From Lewinellaceae bacterium (GTDB lineage: Bacteria > Bacteroidota > Bacteroidia > Chitinophagales > Saprospiraceae), in the NCBI GenBank assembly GCA_020636435.1, contig JACJXX010000001.1:372001-436000 (forward strand): DNA of 64,000 nucleotides. The letters run 5' to 3'. This document shows positions 39,029 to 47,900 of the stretch, piece by piece. A model generated the notes under the pieces. That model had not been told where the DNA came from. It searched no databases and worked only from the letters and a program-made list of their open reading frames with translations. Made by a program: the position numbers and the translations under genes. How positions within the stretch are numbered: the stretch's first letter is position 1; the number at the start of each line of letters is the position of its first letter.

Positions 39029-39085
39029 TATTAGTATCAATATCATCGCCAAAAGCGATGGGTTATGAAATAAATAATATTTGAA

Positions 39086-40493
39086 TCAGGCCTCCTTAGC
39101 CGGCCATTTTTGTTGCCCCGTCCGGTTTATAGCTCCGATTTTCAAAATATCCTCAAATTCTTGCTGAATTATAATTGAGTTGGGACCGATTTCGAGGGTA
39201 TTTAAAATGTCATGGAGGTATTTTTCCGCCCTAAAATAAGCCTTGATGTCCTGAATACTCACCGTTTCTTCATTCCACTGCGTTTTGGCTTGTTCCATTA
39301 ATACTAGGGACACGTTGTCCATAAACAGGGATAACCCAACTGCATTGTCGACTTGCTGTTCCTTGACATTCTTAAAATCAGCCAAGCCAAAATATTGCTT
39401 GGCGTCCCTAAAGTTGAATTCTATCTGGAACCTCAAAGAATAAAACCGGATAATGGTTGAAGCCTCCAAGGTTAAATCAGTAGAAAACAGCACAACCCTT
39501 CCTGCCTTTTGCGTTACGAGGTTTATTTTAACAATGACAACTACATTGATCAAGCAAGGCATCTGTTTAGTCCATACGCCCTTTATCTGATAAACCATGG
39601 TCCTGATGCCGCCTTCTGTAATGCTCTGGGTTAAATATTGCTCCGGGATATCCTGATAATCTATTTTGTCGCCATACTTCTTGCGTCGGCCTTTACCCGA
39701 ATACGGCCCCTGATAAGGAAGGTATAAAGCCGTATTGCGGTTTAGTTTTGAAATCAGGCATAACCCAAACTGCTGGGCAACCAGGCAGCAAGTTTTATTG
39801 CCATAAGCCCCGTCGCCCACTACATACCGGATGCCTAAGCCAATGCCTGCTAACAGAGGCAGGGCCAGGCCTAACAGCAGCTCAAAACTCTCATACAGCA
39901 AGCCTTGTTTCTTTACATTTTGCTTATTCTTGCTCCCTTTGGGTTACTTTACTTTTGCGTTTTGCGCCTGAGCTTTGGTAAGTACCTTGGCTTTGCTTTT
40001 CGAGCCTGCTTTGGCTTTCCCCTTTCTTTTTTTTTCCGGCTTGTTCGCCGGCTTGACGTTCTGCTTATACTATAAACACAAAGGACTTTTCCTTTTTAGT
40101 GTCTACTATCGAAATGACATGGTTGCTAACTGAACGGATAACCCTTCCGGCTATGGAACTATAAAACCAATTGACGCCAAAGGTATGTTTGCCGGTACCT
40201 TGCCTTTTTTACCGTCTCGTCCAAGGCTAAAATGTAGCGCATAGGGCAGGGGCTTTCCATATAGGTAGTGCGAAATAACAACACGTTGAGGGATAACCAA
40301 TCCATGGAACAGGAAAAAAAAAACGCTGAATGCTTCGATAGCTGGCGCCTTTGTCCGTCCACCGAGATATGTTTTTCATCGTAACCCCTCCGGAGCTAAT
40401 GCAATAAATGCCTTTGATTATTTCAACCAATATGCCTACATTCGTTTCTAAAGCTGGGGCAAGCCCTTGTATCAATTGGGTTAGTTCTAGCAT
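39086..40493 (-). pseudogene. IS4-family transposase, frameshifted
   Basis: The C-terminal 270 codons (39086-39901) are open, with Asp in YVVGDGAYGN and the IS4 signature Y-(2)-R-(3)-E-(6)-K in YSLRFQIEFNFRDAK. The N-terminal part (MLELTQLIQGLAPALETNVG, ISRWTDKGASYRSIQRFF, MRYILALDETV) lies at 40493-40200 in shifted frames. Breaks are at a ten-base T run (40312-40321), at ggtacc (40193) where ggcc would restore the frame (GKAGKHTFGVNW), and near 40073 (ctataa). The Lys-rich linker around 39905-40060 is continuous in one frame. Terminal inverted repeats were not found. Confidence 0.82.
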
Positions 40494-40717
40494 GGCGGAA
40501 ATGGGTTGTTTTTTGTTTTTTTGGTCGAAAACTAAAGTAACAACCTTTTCCGCTTTTTTTATATGTCAACTTTTATCATCTACCGCTTTTGGCGATGATA
40601 TTGATAAACATACGACCTTTTCAAGGTCGATCCTATTTTATGCGATTGCCATACTCACGAGGCGGACGGGCTTTTACCGCCCGGCTAAAATTCGTATTTT
40701 TAGAAAAAACTTTATCT

Positions 40718-41317
40718 ATGTCAACTTCCGCCGCTAAAAACCCGCTTCCACCGCCGAAGAAAAGCAAAGCTGTCAGCTGGGAAGCGTTCCAGAAGAAATT
40801 CCTCACGCGCGAGGACAGCTACAAGTATGAATGGCTCAATGGCGTTGTGGAGAAAACCCCCTATAATATTAACCGGTTTTATTTATTCATCTTTCGCAAC
40901 CTGCTGCTGCACTTTAGAAAGCTTCGAAGAGAAGGCATAGGAAAAGGCCAGCTCATCTCAGGCGCCGACCTTTTCTTCCTGGAAAACCATCGCCGCCCAG
41001 ACATCTGCTGGCTGACGGACGAACAGATCGACCGGCTGGCGGAAAACGAATACGAGGTCCCGGCCTTTGTCATCGAGGTGATCTCCAATAAGGATATGAT
41101 GAATAAGGTAGTCCACAAAATGCAGGATTACCGGGCAGCTGGAGTGAAAGTGGTGTGGCACATCCTGCCGGCCTACGAAGAGGTGCATGTGTATACCGGA
41201 GATAATCTTGAGCAAATGGTTGTCTGCACAAAGGAAAAAGAGTGTTCTGCGGCGCCGGCCTTGCCGGAATTCGCTTTGCCGGCGAAAGAAGTTTTTGAAA
41301 AAGGAGGCTACAAATAA
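40718..41317 (+). CDS. Uma2-family (DUF820) putative endonuclease
   Basis: A 199-residue protein with a restriction-endonuclease-like fold. The elements are SYKYEWLNGVVEKTPYN, RRPDICWL (catalytic Asp) and PAFVIEVISNKD (Glu of the PD-(D/E)xK core). The Lys following in KVVHKMQDYRAAGVKVVW completes the usual pattern. Uma2 proteins are abundant in cyanobacteria and filamentous Bacteroidota; function unclear. ATG 40718 (MSTSAAKNPLPPPKK) is preferred over the upstream 40589 because the extra part runs into IS flank. Confidence 0.85.
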   Translation: MSTSAAKNPLPPPKKSKAVSWEAFQKKFLTREDSYKYEWLNGVVEKTPYNINRFYLFIFRNLLLHFRKLRREGIGKGQLISGADLFFLENHRRPDICWLTDEQIDRLAENEYEVPAFVIEVISNKDMMNKVVHKMQDYRAAGVKVVWHILPAYEEVHVYTGDNLEQMVVCTKEKECSAAPALPEFALPAKEVFEKGGYK

Positions 41318-41365
41318 ATTGGTAGGCGCCGTTAATCACAGCAACGATTGCTTACAAAAAACCGT

Positions 41366-41409
41366 AGGCAGTCGTCTGACGACTTTGAGTCGTCTGACGA
41401 CTTTCGACT
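41366..41409. repeat. Palindromic tandem repeat
   Basis: The palindrome agtcgtctgacgact occurs twice, 19 bp apart, in the intergenic gap before the beta-lactamase-fold gene. Role unknown. Confidence 0.7.
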
Positions 41410-41486
41410 TCGATTGCCCTGCCGCAACCCCGCTTTTTTGTCACGCACTCAAATCAATCCATTTCACCAGCCCAAAACCTTTTGCC

Positions 41487-42845
41487 ATGACTATAAGGTT
41501 TTTATTCTTGCTTCTCTTCACGCCGTATATTATATCCACCCACGCCCAGCCCGCCCGCTACCAGGCCGCCATCGACAGCGCCCGCAGCCTGGTGGAGCGC
41601 GTTGTGGCCTTCAGCGACATCCCCGGGGCGGCGGTTTCCGTATCGGTGGGCGGCGAGATCGTCTGGTCGGAAGGCTTCGGCTACGCCGACCTGGAACAGC
41701 AGGTGCCGGTGGCGCCGGACAAAACCAAATTCCGCATCGGCAGCGTAAGCAAACCCATGACGGCAGCAGCGCTGGGCGTGCTATACGATGAAGGAAAAGT
41801 GAACCTGGATGTCCCGGTTCAGAAATACGTCCCGGATTTCCCGGAAAAGCGGTGGCCCATTACCCTGCGTTTGCTGGCGGGCCACCTGGCAGGGGTACGC
41901 CACTACCGGGGCGAGGAATTTTTGAGCAGCCGCCGCTACGCCTCCGTAGGCGAAGGCTTGTCCATCTTTGCCGACGATACGCTGCTCTTCGAGCCGGGCC
42001 AGCGCTTTTCCTACACCAGCTACGGCTGGAACCTCATCAGCGCCGCCGTGGAGGGGGCGAGCGGGGAGGATTTCCTGAGCTATATGCAGGAAACGGTTTT
42101 CAAACCCCTGGGCATGAACAATACCACTGCCGACTATACCGACAGCCTGGTCGCCTTCCGCACTCGCTTCTACGAAAAGACAGAAGACGGAACCACCATC
42201 AACGCCCCTTATGTGGACAACAGCTACAAATGGGCCGGCGGCGGGTTCCTCTCCACCACCGAGGACCTGGCGCGCTTCGGCCACGCCCACATTAATCCCG
42301 GTTTTCTGAGCGACACTACTCTGCGTTTGTGGCATACCCCCATGAAAAACAACGCCGGCGATCCCACCGGATACGGCGTAGGGTGGTTTGTCAATGTAGA
42401 TGGCCTTGGAGAAGAATGGTTTGGCCACGGCGGCGGCTCGGTGGGCGGCATCACCCAGTTGATCATTTATCCCTACTCTGAGATAGTAGTAGCCCTGCTT
42501 ACCAATTCCGGGCGGGTGGATTACGGGGACACCCACCACCGCATCGCCCGCCTGTTCATGCCGGAAGGGCTGGAATACCGGGCACTGGATGAAGAGGCGC
42601 TGCAGCCTTTCCTCGGCGACTACCTCATCGACGGCAACACGCCGGCCCTGGCCATCCTGGAAAACGGCCGCCTTTATTTCTCCCGCCGAGGCGGTTTGCC
42701 GGAGCTACTAATCCCTATGGTAGATGGAAGCTTCCACAGCCTCGGCAATGCCTGGTTTCGCTTCCGCACCAACGAGGAAGATAAAATGGAAGTGGTGATC
42801 GCCAGACCGGGGATGGAAGAAGGGGTGATTGGGGTAAAGCAGTAG
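41487..42845 (+). CDS. Serine hydrolase, beta-lactamase/class C fold
   Basis: A 452-residue exported protein. Signal peptide MTIRFLFLLLFTPYIISTHA, then the beta-lactamase-type domain: SVSKPM is the S-x-x-K motif with the nucleophile Ser, YTSYGWN is the Y-x-N-type motif, and HGGGSVGG takes the place of KTG. A C-terminal extension of about 100 residues (FLGDYLIDGNTPALAILENG) resembles the DUF3471-like tail of esterase/peptidase members. It is more likely a D-aminopeptidase or esterase than a drug-resistance enzyme. ATG 41487 fixed by the signal peptide. Confidence 0.88.
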   Translation: MTIRFLFLLLFTPYIISTHAQPARYQAAIDSARSLVERVVAFSDIPGAAVSVSVGGEIVWSEGFGYADLEQQVPVAPDKTKFRIGSVSKPMTAAALGVLYDEGKVNLDVPVQKYVPDFPEKRWPITLRLLAGHLAGVRHYRGEEFLSSRRYASVGEGLSIFADDTLLFEPGQRFSYTSYGWNLISAAVEGASGEDFLSYMQETVFKPLGMNNTTADYTDSLVAFRTRFYEKTEDGTTINAPYVDNSYKWAGGGFLSTTEDLARFGHAHINPGFLSDTTLRLWHTPMKNNAGDPTGYGVGWFVNVDGLGEEWFGHGGGSVGGITQLIIYPYSEIVVALLTNSGRVDYGDTHHRIARLFMPEGLEYRALDEEALQPFLGDYLIDGNTPALAILENGRLYFSRRGGLPELLIPMVDGSFHSLGNAWFRFRTNEEDKMEVVIARPGMEEGVIGVKQ

Positions 42846-42958
42846 TGGGCGAAATATTCCCACCGATTGCCCAGCCGTTGTTTTCTTCCGTAAAAACACG
42901 GAGGCGAGATAAAGGCAATCATAATTCCATAATGGACAGTTTATTCTTTCGCCGCGCA

Positions 42959-43036
42959 TTAGATCAGCTGAGTTTCAGGAGCCTGCCCCTTGTCCAAAGT
43001 GGAGGCCCTGGCGTAAATGGCAGCTCGTTTTTGCAT
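42959..43036 (-). pseudogene. Serine recombinase, N-terminal fragment
   Basis: Only 25 codons: MQKRAAIYARASTLDKGQAP and five more. They match the start of resolvase/invertase-type recombinases (RAAIYARVST with the catalytic Ser). The fragment ends at a TAA where a MITE-like end begins (42931-42958), so an insertion or deletion probably removed the rest. Confidence 0.75.
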
Positions 43037-43488
43037 ATCATAAAGGTACTCCTTTTTGATAAGGGAATTTGGGTTTATAACTCGTTGGTTTTCAGGGGTG
43101 GTTTTAGGCTGTTTTGGGACACCCTTTTTGATAAGGGGGGAAATGGGCATTTTCACGGCAAAATCATGGCCTTTTCGGAGGCATTTGAAAAGTCCTGCCA
43201 AATTTACCGTAGAGAGTAGAAGGAGCTGGAGAGGACAGCTAGGGGGGCTATGAGTGTGTTACCTGGGAGATACAGTCTCCTCCTCAGCTGTCTCTGAGTT
43301 AGAGAAAAAAGTCTACACTTACCTTGACGAATTAGCCCTACCCTTTTAAGAGACCGATAGACTTTAAATAGGATAACACTTGTAATAATAATAATAAACA
43401 ATGTAATACGAGTAAACAGCATAAGAACGTATGCATCCGGCGAACCCCATCTTGCTCAGTATCGGCTAGCCTGGTATCTTAGCCCAAG

Positions 43489-43589
43489 TTCGATATGTAG
43501 GCCCCAACTTTTCACTTGCCCAATGTTCGCGGTCCACCGTCGGCCATACGCCGTTAGCCGTCCGCCGAGGTTGGGGTCTACATATCGAA
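43489..43589. repeat. Inverted-repeat element
   Basis: Arms ttcgatatgtaggccccaac and gttggggtctacatatcgaa (18 of 20 paired) enclose 61 bp containing gttcgcggtccaccgtcggcc. It adjoins the IS66 remnant. The stretch 43037-43488 has no supported gene and is AT-rich near 43360-43420. Confidence 0.7.
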
Positions 43590-43635
43590 AACCGGTTAGC
43601 CGGTGTATTCCATCGATCTTCCGGTTTATGGATTG

Positions 43636-43890
43636 GCTGCCAGCGACCGGGCAGCAGCTCGTCGAGGCGGTTGGTGGGGTAATCTTTAATGCGCCAGAGG
43701 ATAGCATAGAGATAATCAAAGGATTTGATATCATTGAGCTGGCGACTGACCAACAAAGAATAAAACAGGGCTGCTCATTCAGCTCCGTTTGGGGAACTAT
43801 CAAAGAGGTAGTTCTTCCTATCAAGGGCAATGTGGCGCATCATTCCAACCAGTTTTTGTCGATCACCAGTATGCCGTCGATGGTGTAAAC
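43636..43890 (-). pseudogene. IS66-family transposase, C-terminal remnant
   Basis: Pieces in different frames match the end of IS66 TnpC: GILVIDKNWLE (for EIDNNLxE), MMRHIALDRKNYLFDSSPNG (for IALGRKNWLFAGS), ALFYSLLVSRQLNDIKSFDY and TNRLDELLPGRW (for INRLDELLP). There is a stop after NGAE and a frame change near 43855. No other part of IS66 is in view. Confidence 0.75.
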
Positions 43891-43934
43891 CGGGCCTGCC
43901 TTGATTAGAAAGGTTAAAAAAAGAAAATCACCCC

Positions 43935-44960
43935 CTACTCAAATCGCCCAGCTAATACAGTCTGGCAAATAGGGCAGCGCCGGTCTTTTACCTTATTCAC
44001 TACTATTTGGTGACCCAACCTGGTGACCAATGGATTGCGGCAGTGATGACAGAGGGTATCTTTGTAGCCCTTTTGGGAAAGATTGCTGCAGTATACATAC
44101 CGCAATCCGGCCTGGCGGCCGATATCCCGAGCCTGAAGGATGGTGCTTTCCGGAGTGGAGGGCGTTTCCTGCATTTTGTACGCCGGAAAGAACCGGCTGA
44201 GGTGCCAGGGAGTATCGCAGCCCAAGGATTGGGCAATAAACCTAGCCATAGCCCCGATCTCTTCTGTACTGTCGTTGATACCTGGAATGATTAAGGTTGT
44301 TACCTCCAGCCAAACCCCCAGGCTCTTCATGCGGGCCAGGGTATCGAGCACAGGCTGCAGGCGGCCGCCAAACGACCGGTAGGAGGCATCGCTAAACGAT
44401 TTCAAATCCACATTGGCGGCATCCAGATAGGGATTGATGGCCTTCAGCGGTTCCGCAGTAATGTAGCCGTTCGTTTTGTAGATGTTTTTCAGACCGTGTT
44501 CGTGAGCTATTTTGGCCGTGTCCAGGCTCAGCTCGTAGAAAATGCTCGGCTCTATATAGGTGTAGGCAATGCCCATGCAGTGATTCTGGACGGCATAGTC
44601 CACCAAAGCAGATGGGCTGATGGCTTTGGCTTCAGCTGATGATCTGGCGGCCTTCTGCTGGGAAATTTCCCAATTGATACAGTACTTACAGCTAAGGTTA
44701 CAGCCGTAGGGCGCAAAAGAAAAGGTCTTGCGTCCGGGAAAAAAATGATAAAGCGGCTTCTTCTCCACAGGATCTACATTGACAATGGAGATCGCTCCAT
44801 AGACGAGGGTGTAGAGTTTCCCCCCTTCGTTTTGCCGCACATGACAGCGCCCCTTCTGGTTCTCGGCAATCTCGCAATAGTGTGGGCACAGCTCGCAAAT
44901 GACCTTACCGTTACCAACCGGGCGATAGTAGAGGGCTTCTTTTGATGATACTGGCAGCAT
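43935..44960 (-). CDS. amrS: AmmeMemoRadiSam-type radical SAM enzyme
   Basis: A 341-residue radical SAM protein. The SAM cluster motif is CNLSCKYC in FSFAPYGCNLSCKYCINWEI, preceded by CELCPHYC and GRCHVRQN, as in AmrS/pyruvate-formate-lyase-activase-like proteins. Two Cys pairs near the end (CHHC and CPIC) suggest an extra zinc or cluster site. In many genomes AmrS works with AMMECR1 and Memo proteins, which are not seen here. It starts 2 bp after the stop of the giant propeller gene and is probably on the same transcript, though the link may be accidental. Confidence 0.9.
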   Translation of the reverse strand: MLPVSSKEALYYRPVGNGKVICELCPHYCEIAENQKGRCHVRQNEGGKLYTLVYGAISIVNVDPVEKKPLYHFFPGRKTFSFAPYGCNLSCKYCINWEISQQKAARSSAEAKAISPSALVDYAVQNHCMGIAYTYIEPSIFYELSLDTAKIAHEHGLKNIYKTNGYITAEPLKAINPYLDAANVDLKSFSDASYRSFGGRLQPVLDTLARMKSLGVWLEVTTLIIPGINDSTEEIGAMARFIAQSLGCDTPWHLSRFFPAYKMQETPSTPESTILQARDIGRQAGLRYVYCSNLSQKGYKDTLCHHCRNPLVTRLGHQIVVNKVKDRRCPICQTVLAGRFE

Positions 44961-44962
44961 GG

Positions 44963-47900
44963 TTATTTTCTTTTTTTAGCAATCAAGGAAGCATCGATCT
45001 GGTAGAGCCCTCTGGAGGTTAAGACCCAGAAGGATGACTCTGAGCTCATTACTTTCATGATTGCCCTATCGAAGGTATAGGAAAAAATGGAATCCCGTTC
45101 TTGATAAAGGGTCAGCTTTCTTTGGTTGACCCTCGCTTCATAAACCTGCCTGCCAAGATAATGCTTATTGGCATCACGCTGAGACAGCATAAACTGGCCC
45201 TGACTAACCGGCAACAAGGCAATGCTTTCGGGAGAAGATGTATCTGTCGAAACAGAATAGTAACTATTATTCCAATCTGATTGCAAAAAAACGGTTGCCT
45301 TTCTGCTGGTGAGAAAGGTAGTGGAATGCATGTTGAACAAGAACGAATCGTACCGGACAGCTTCGATCTCAAGCTCGTTATCCTCGGTCGGCTTTTCCAA
45401 TATCGAAAAGATCCCTTCCTGATTCCGGAAAAAAACAGACTGCCCCGAGGCCGCTACTGACTGAATGTGGTCAAAAGGAAACTGCCCACTTTTATTTAAA
45501 AAAACACTATAAAATCTGCCGGAAGGACTTAACTGGGTAACTATTAGAGGGCGTCGACCTTTCCCTTTCTCAACGGTCCACTTCTTTCCGTCAAAGGTCA
45601 GCAGGGGCGGGTCGAAGGCGGTAGTGGTTATAGTCGTCCAGGTTCCATCTTCCCCTAGCCGGTAAGCATGCTGGCCTATCCGGCAAAGCAGCGAATCATT
45701 GGCTAAAGCAAGCTCTACCTGATCTCCGGCTGTTACGGGTGGCAGGTCATGCCGTTCCACAGGGCGATAGCCAGGGGTGCCGGCATTGTCGAACTTCAAT
45801 AACCCGGCCGGGGTGGCCTCCCAGCTCACCTTCCCTGTTGCGGCTCCAGCTAGTACTATATCCCTGGAAAGTTTCCCGCCGGCAATGCGCAGCAGGTTGT
45901 CACCAGATTTAAGCCTAAACAAATCTCCATCGGGATGATATTCTCTTTCCCAACTCAAATGCGCATCCAATGTGCCGCGAACAGGAGCATGGAATGGATT
46001 GGAAGCCGGGTTTGATGCCCAGCGGCTTTTTTTCCTCGTTTTTTCGAAGCGGTACGTCCGGCCATTCCTGGCTAATGCATACAGGTTTCCGTCAACGTCT
46101 TTCCTCAGGGCTGCTATCGATTGACCCTTTAGGTAGTTCCTGACATCCACAATTTGACCGTTCTCCATAGCAAATGACTGGATACCCCATTCGGTGGCAA
46201 TCCAGACCAGACCTTCGGCATTTTGCAGGTCGTTGACCTGGTCGAACTTGAAGCGATTGGAAGGCAGATCGTAAGAGAGCAATTGGGAAACAGCCGGCAG
46301 CCCGGTAGGGGTCTGCTGCCGGGCCTGGATGGCCAAATCCTCCCCGAGCGGCAGGATCAAGCTATCCGTCCGGCTGAAAGTTCCGGGCGTGATAGAAGGA
46401 TCATAAACCCAAATGCGGTTTTCTTTGCGGTAGCAACCGGATTCGGTTTTACAATACCACCGGCCGCCCACTATTTCCAGGTCCAGTACTTTTTGTCCGG
46501 GTAGGGCAGCCCCTGGCAAAAGCCGGCCGTCGACGTAAGTGCGGAGGCCGTAATCGGTAGCCAGCTCGAGGGTGTCATCATGGTAACACGCTTCATGTAT
46601 TGTTTCGTCGGGCCACCGCAGGCTGTTCTTTGCGCTAAAAGGGTTGCGGATGCGACTATCATCCTGCCGGAAGGTAAAGAATATATCATCGCCGGCAAGG
46701 ATGGAATCACCCCGGTGACAGGTCCAGGTTTCGGTGGCGGCAAAATGGTGGCGGGGATTCTGTGGTTGTGGCCCGGCAGGGAGAATTCCCCCCAAACGGT
46801 TGGTATTGCCCCGGAAAGTGCGCCAACCTTCCGGGGTTTGAAACGAAATGTTTCCATTAGCGTCGTTGATCATCAGACCGCATATGTCTCGTTTGAACTG
46901 GCCCTTGCCAATATCAAACTGTTGGGCCTGGAAGGAAGCCTTCCAGGGCCAACAGGCATACTGCAACAGCCCGAACTGCCTATCCCGGCGCAAGGTAGAA
47001 GCGTCGATTTTTTTCCATTTTTCATGATCGTATTGGAAAACTTCGTCCGGAGAAAAATAGCAGAACAGGTTGCTGTCATCCAGCAACAGTTTACCTCCAG
47101 TGCCAGGCAGTTGGGTTTGAATAGAAAACTGGGTCAATTTTTTCTTTTTGGCCCGGTAAGACTGCAAGCCGGCTGCCGTCAGCAAATACAATTTTTTGCC
47201 GTCGAGCCGGAAATCGAACACCCGGTCTTCCAGAAAACCACCATCCCGGAAGCGATAGGCATGAAAGGTTTTTTCTGTTGTTTTCCGCCACAACTGGTAT
47301 TGGCCGGCGGTTCGGGTAAGCTTCCAGTTTTCTTTCTGGCCATAGAGCGGAAAAACAAGCTCCGGTTTGGACAGCGTAACCTGCTCGTTGGGGAAATAAG
47401 TTTCCGGGACGAAATGGTACTCGTTCTTCCTTTGCTTTACCTGATAAATCCAGGTGGTGCTACTGTCCTGTATCATGATCCGGTTGTTGGGAGCGTGCGC
47501 ATAATCCAGTATTGCGCCGGCGAGGTTATTTTGCTCCATGCGGTCGGTTTTGGCCTTTTGGGCCCTGAAGTGAGCCTGACAAAGCCGAGATAAGCCAAGG
47601 AGCGCCAGGGCAATGGCCAGGAAAATGTACGCTCTTTTGCCATTTTTGGTGGAAAAAGACGACAAATCGCGGTATTCCCGGTTCAATTGCTGCCGAATTC
47701 GCCTGAAGTACTGGCCGGCCAGGGTCCAAAATGATGGCTGGTCGCCACCTCCAAAAGCAGACAGCATCTCCTCAGGCTCCTTTTTGGGCAATTGATTGAA
47801 CGCAGCAATAAGTGGGAAGCCCAGGGAAATCAGGATCAGGAAAGATATCATGCAAATCTGGACTACAACCTGTAGTAAGACATAAAACTGCAGCCAGAAT

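Noticed and set aside
43204..43422. Minus-strand frame of 72 codons with a hydrophobic start
   Set aside because: It lies in AT-rich debris between mobile-element remnants, and its apparent membrane span comes from an ATT/ATA run; not supported as a gene.
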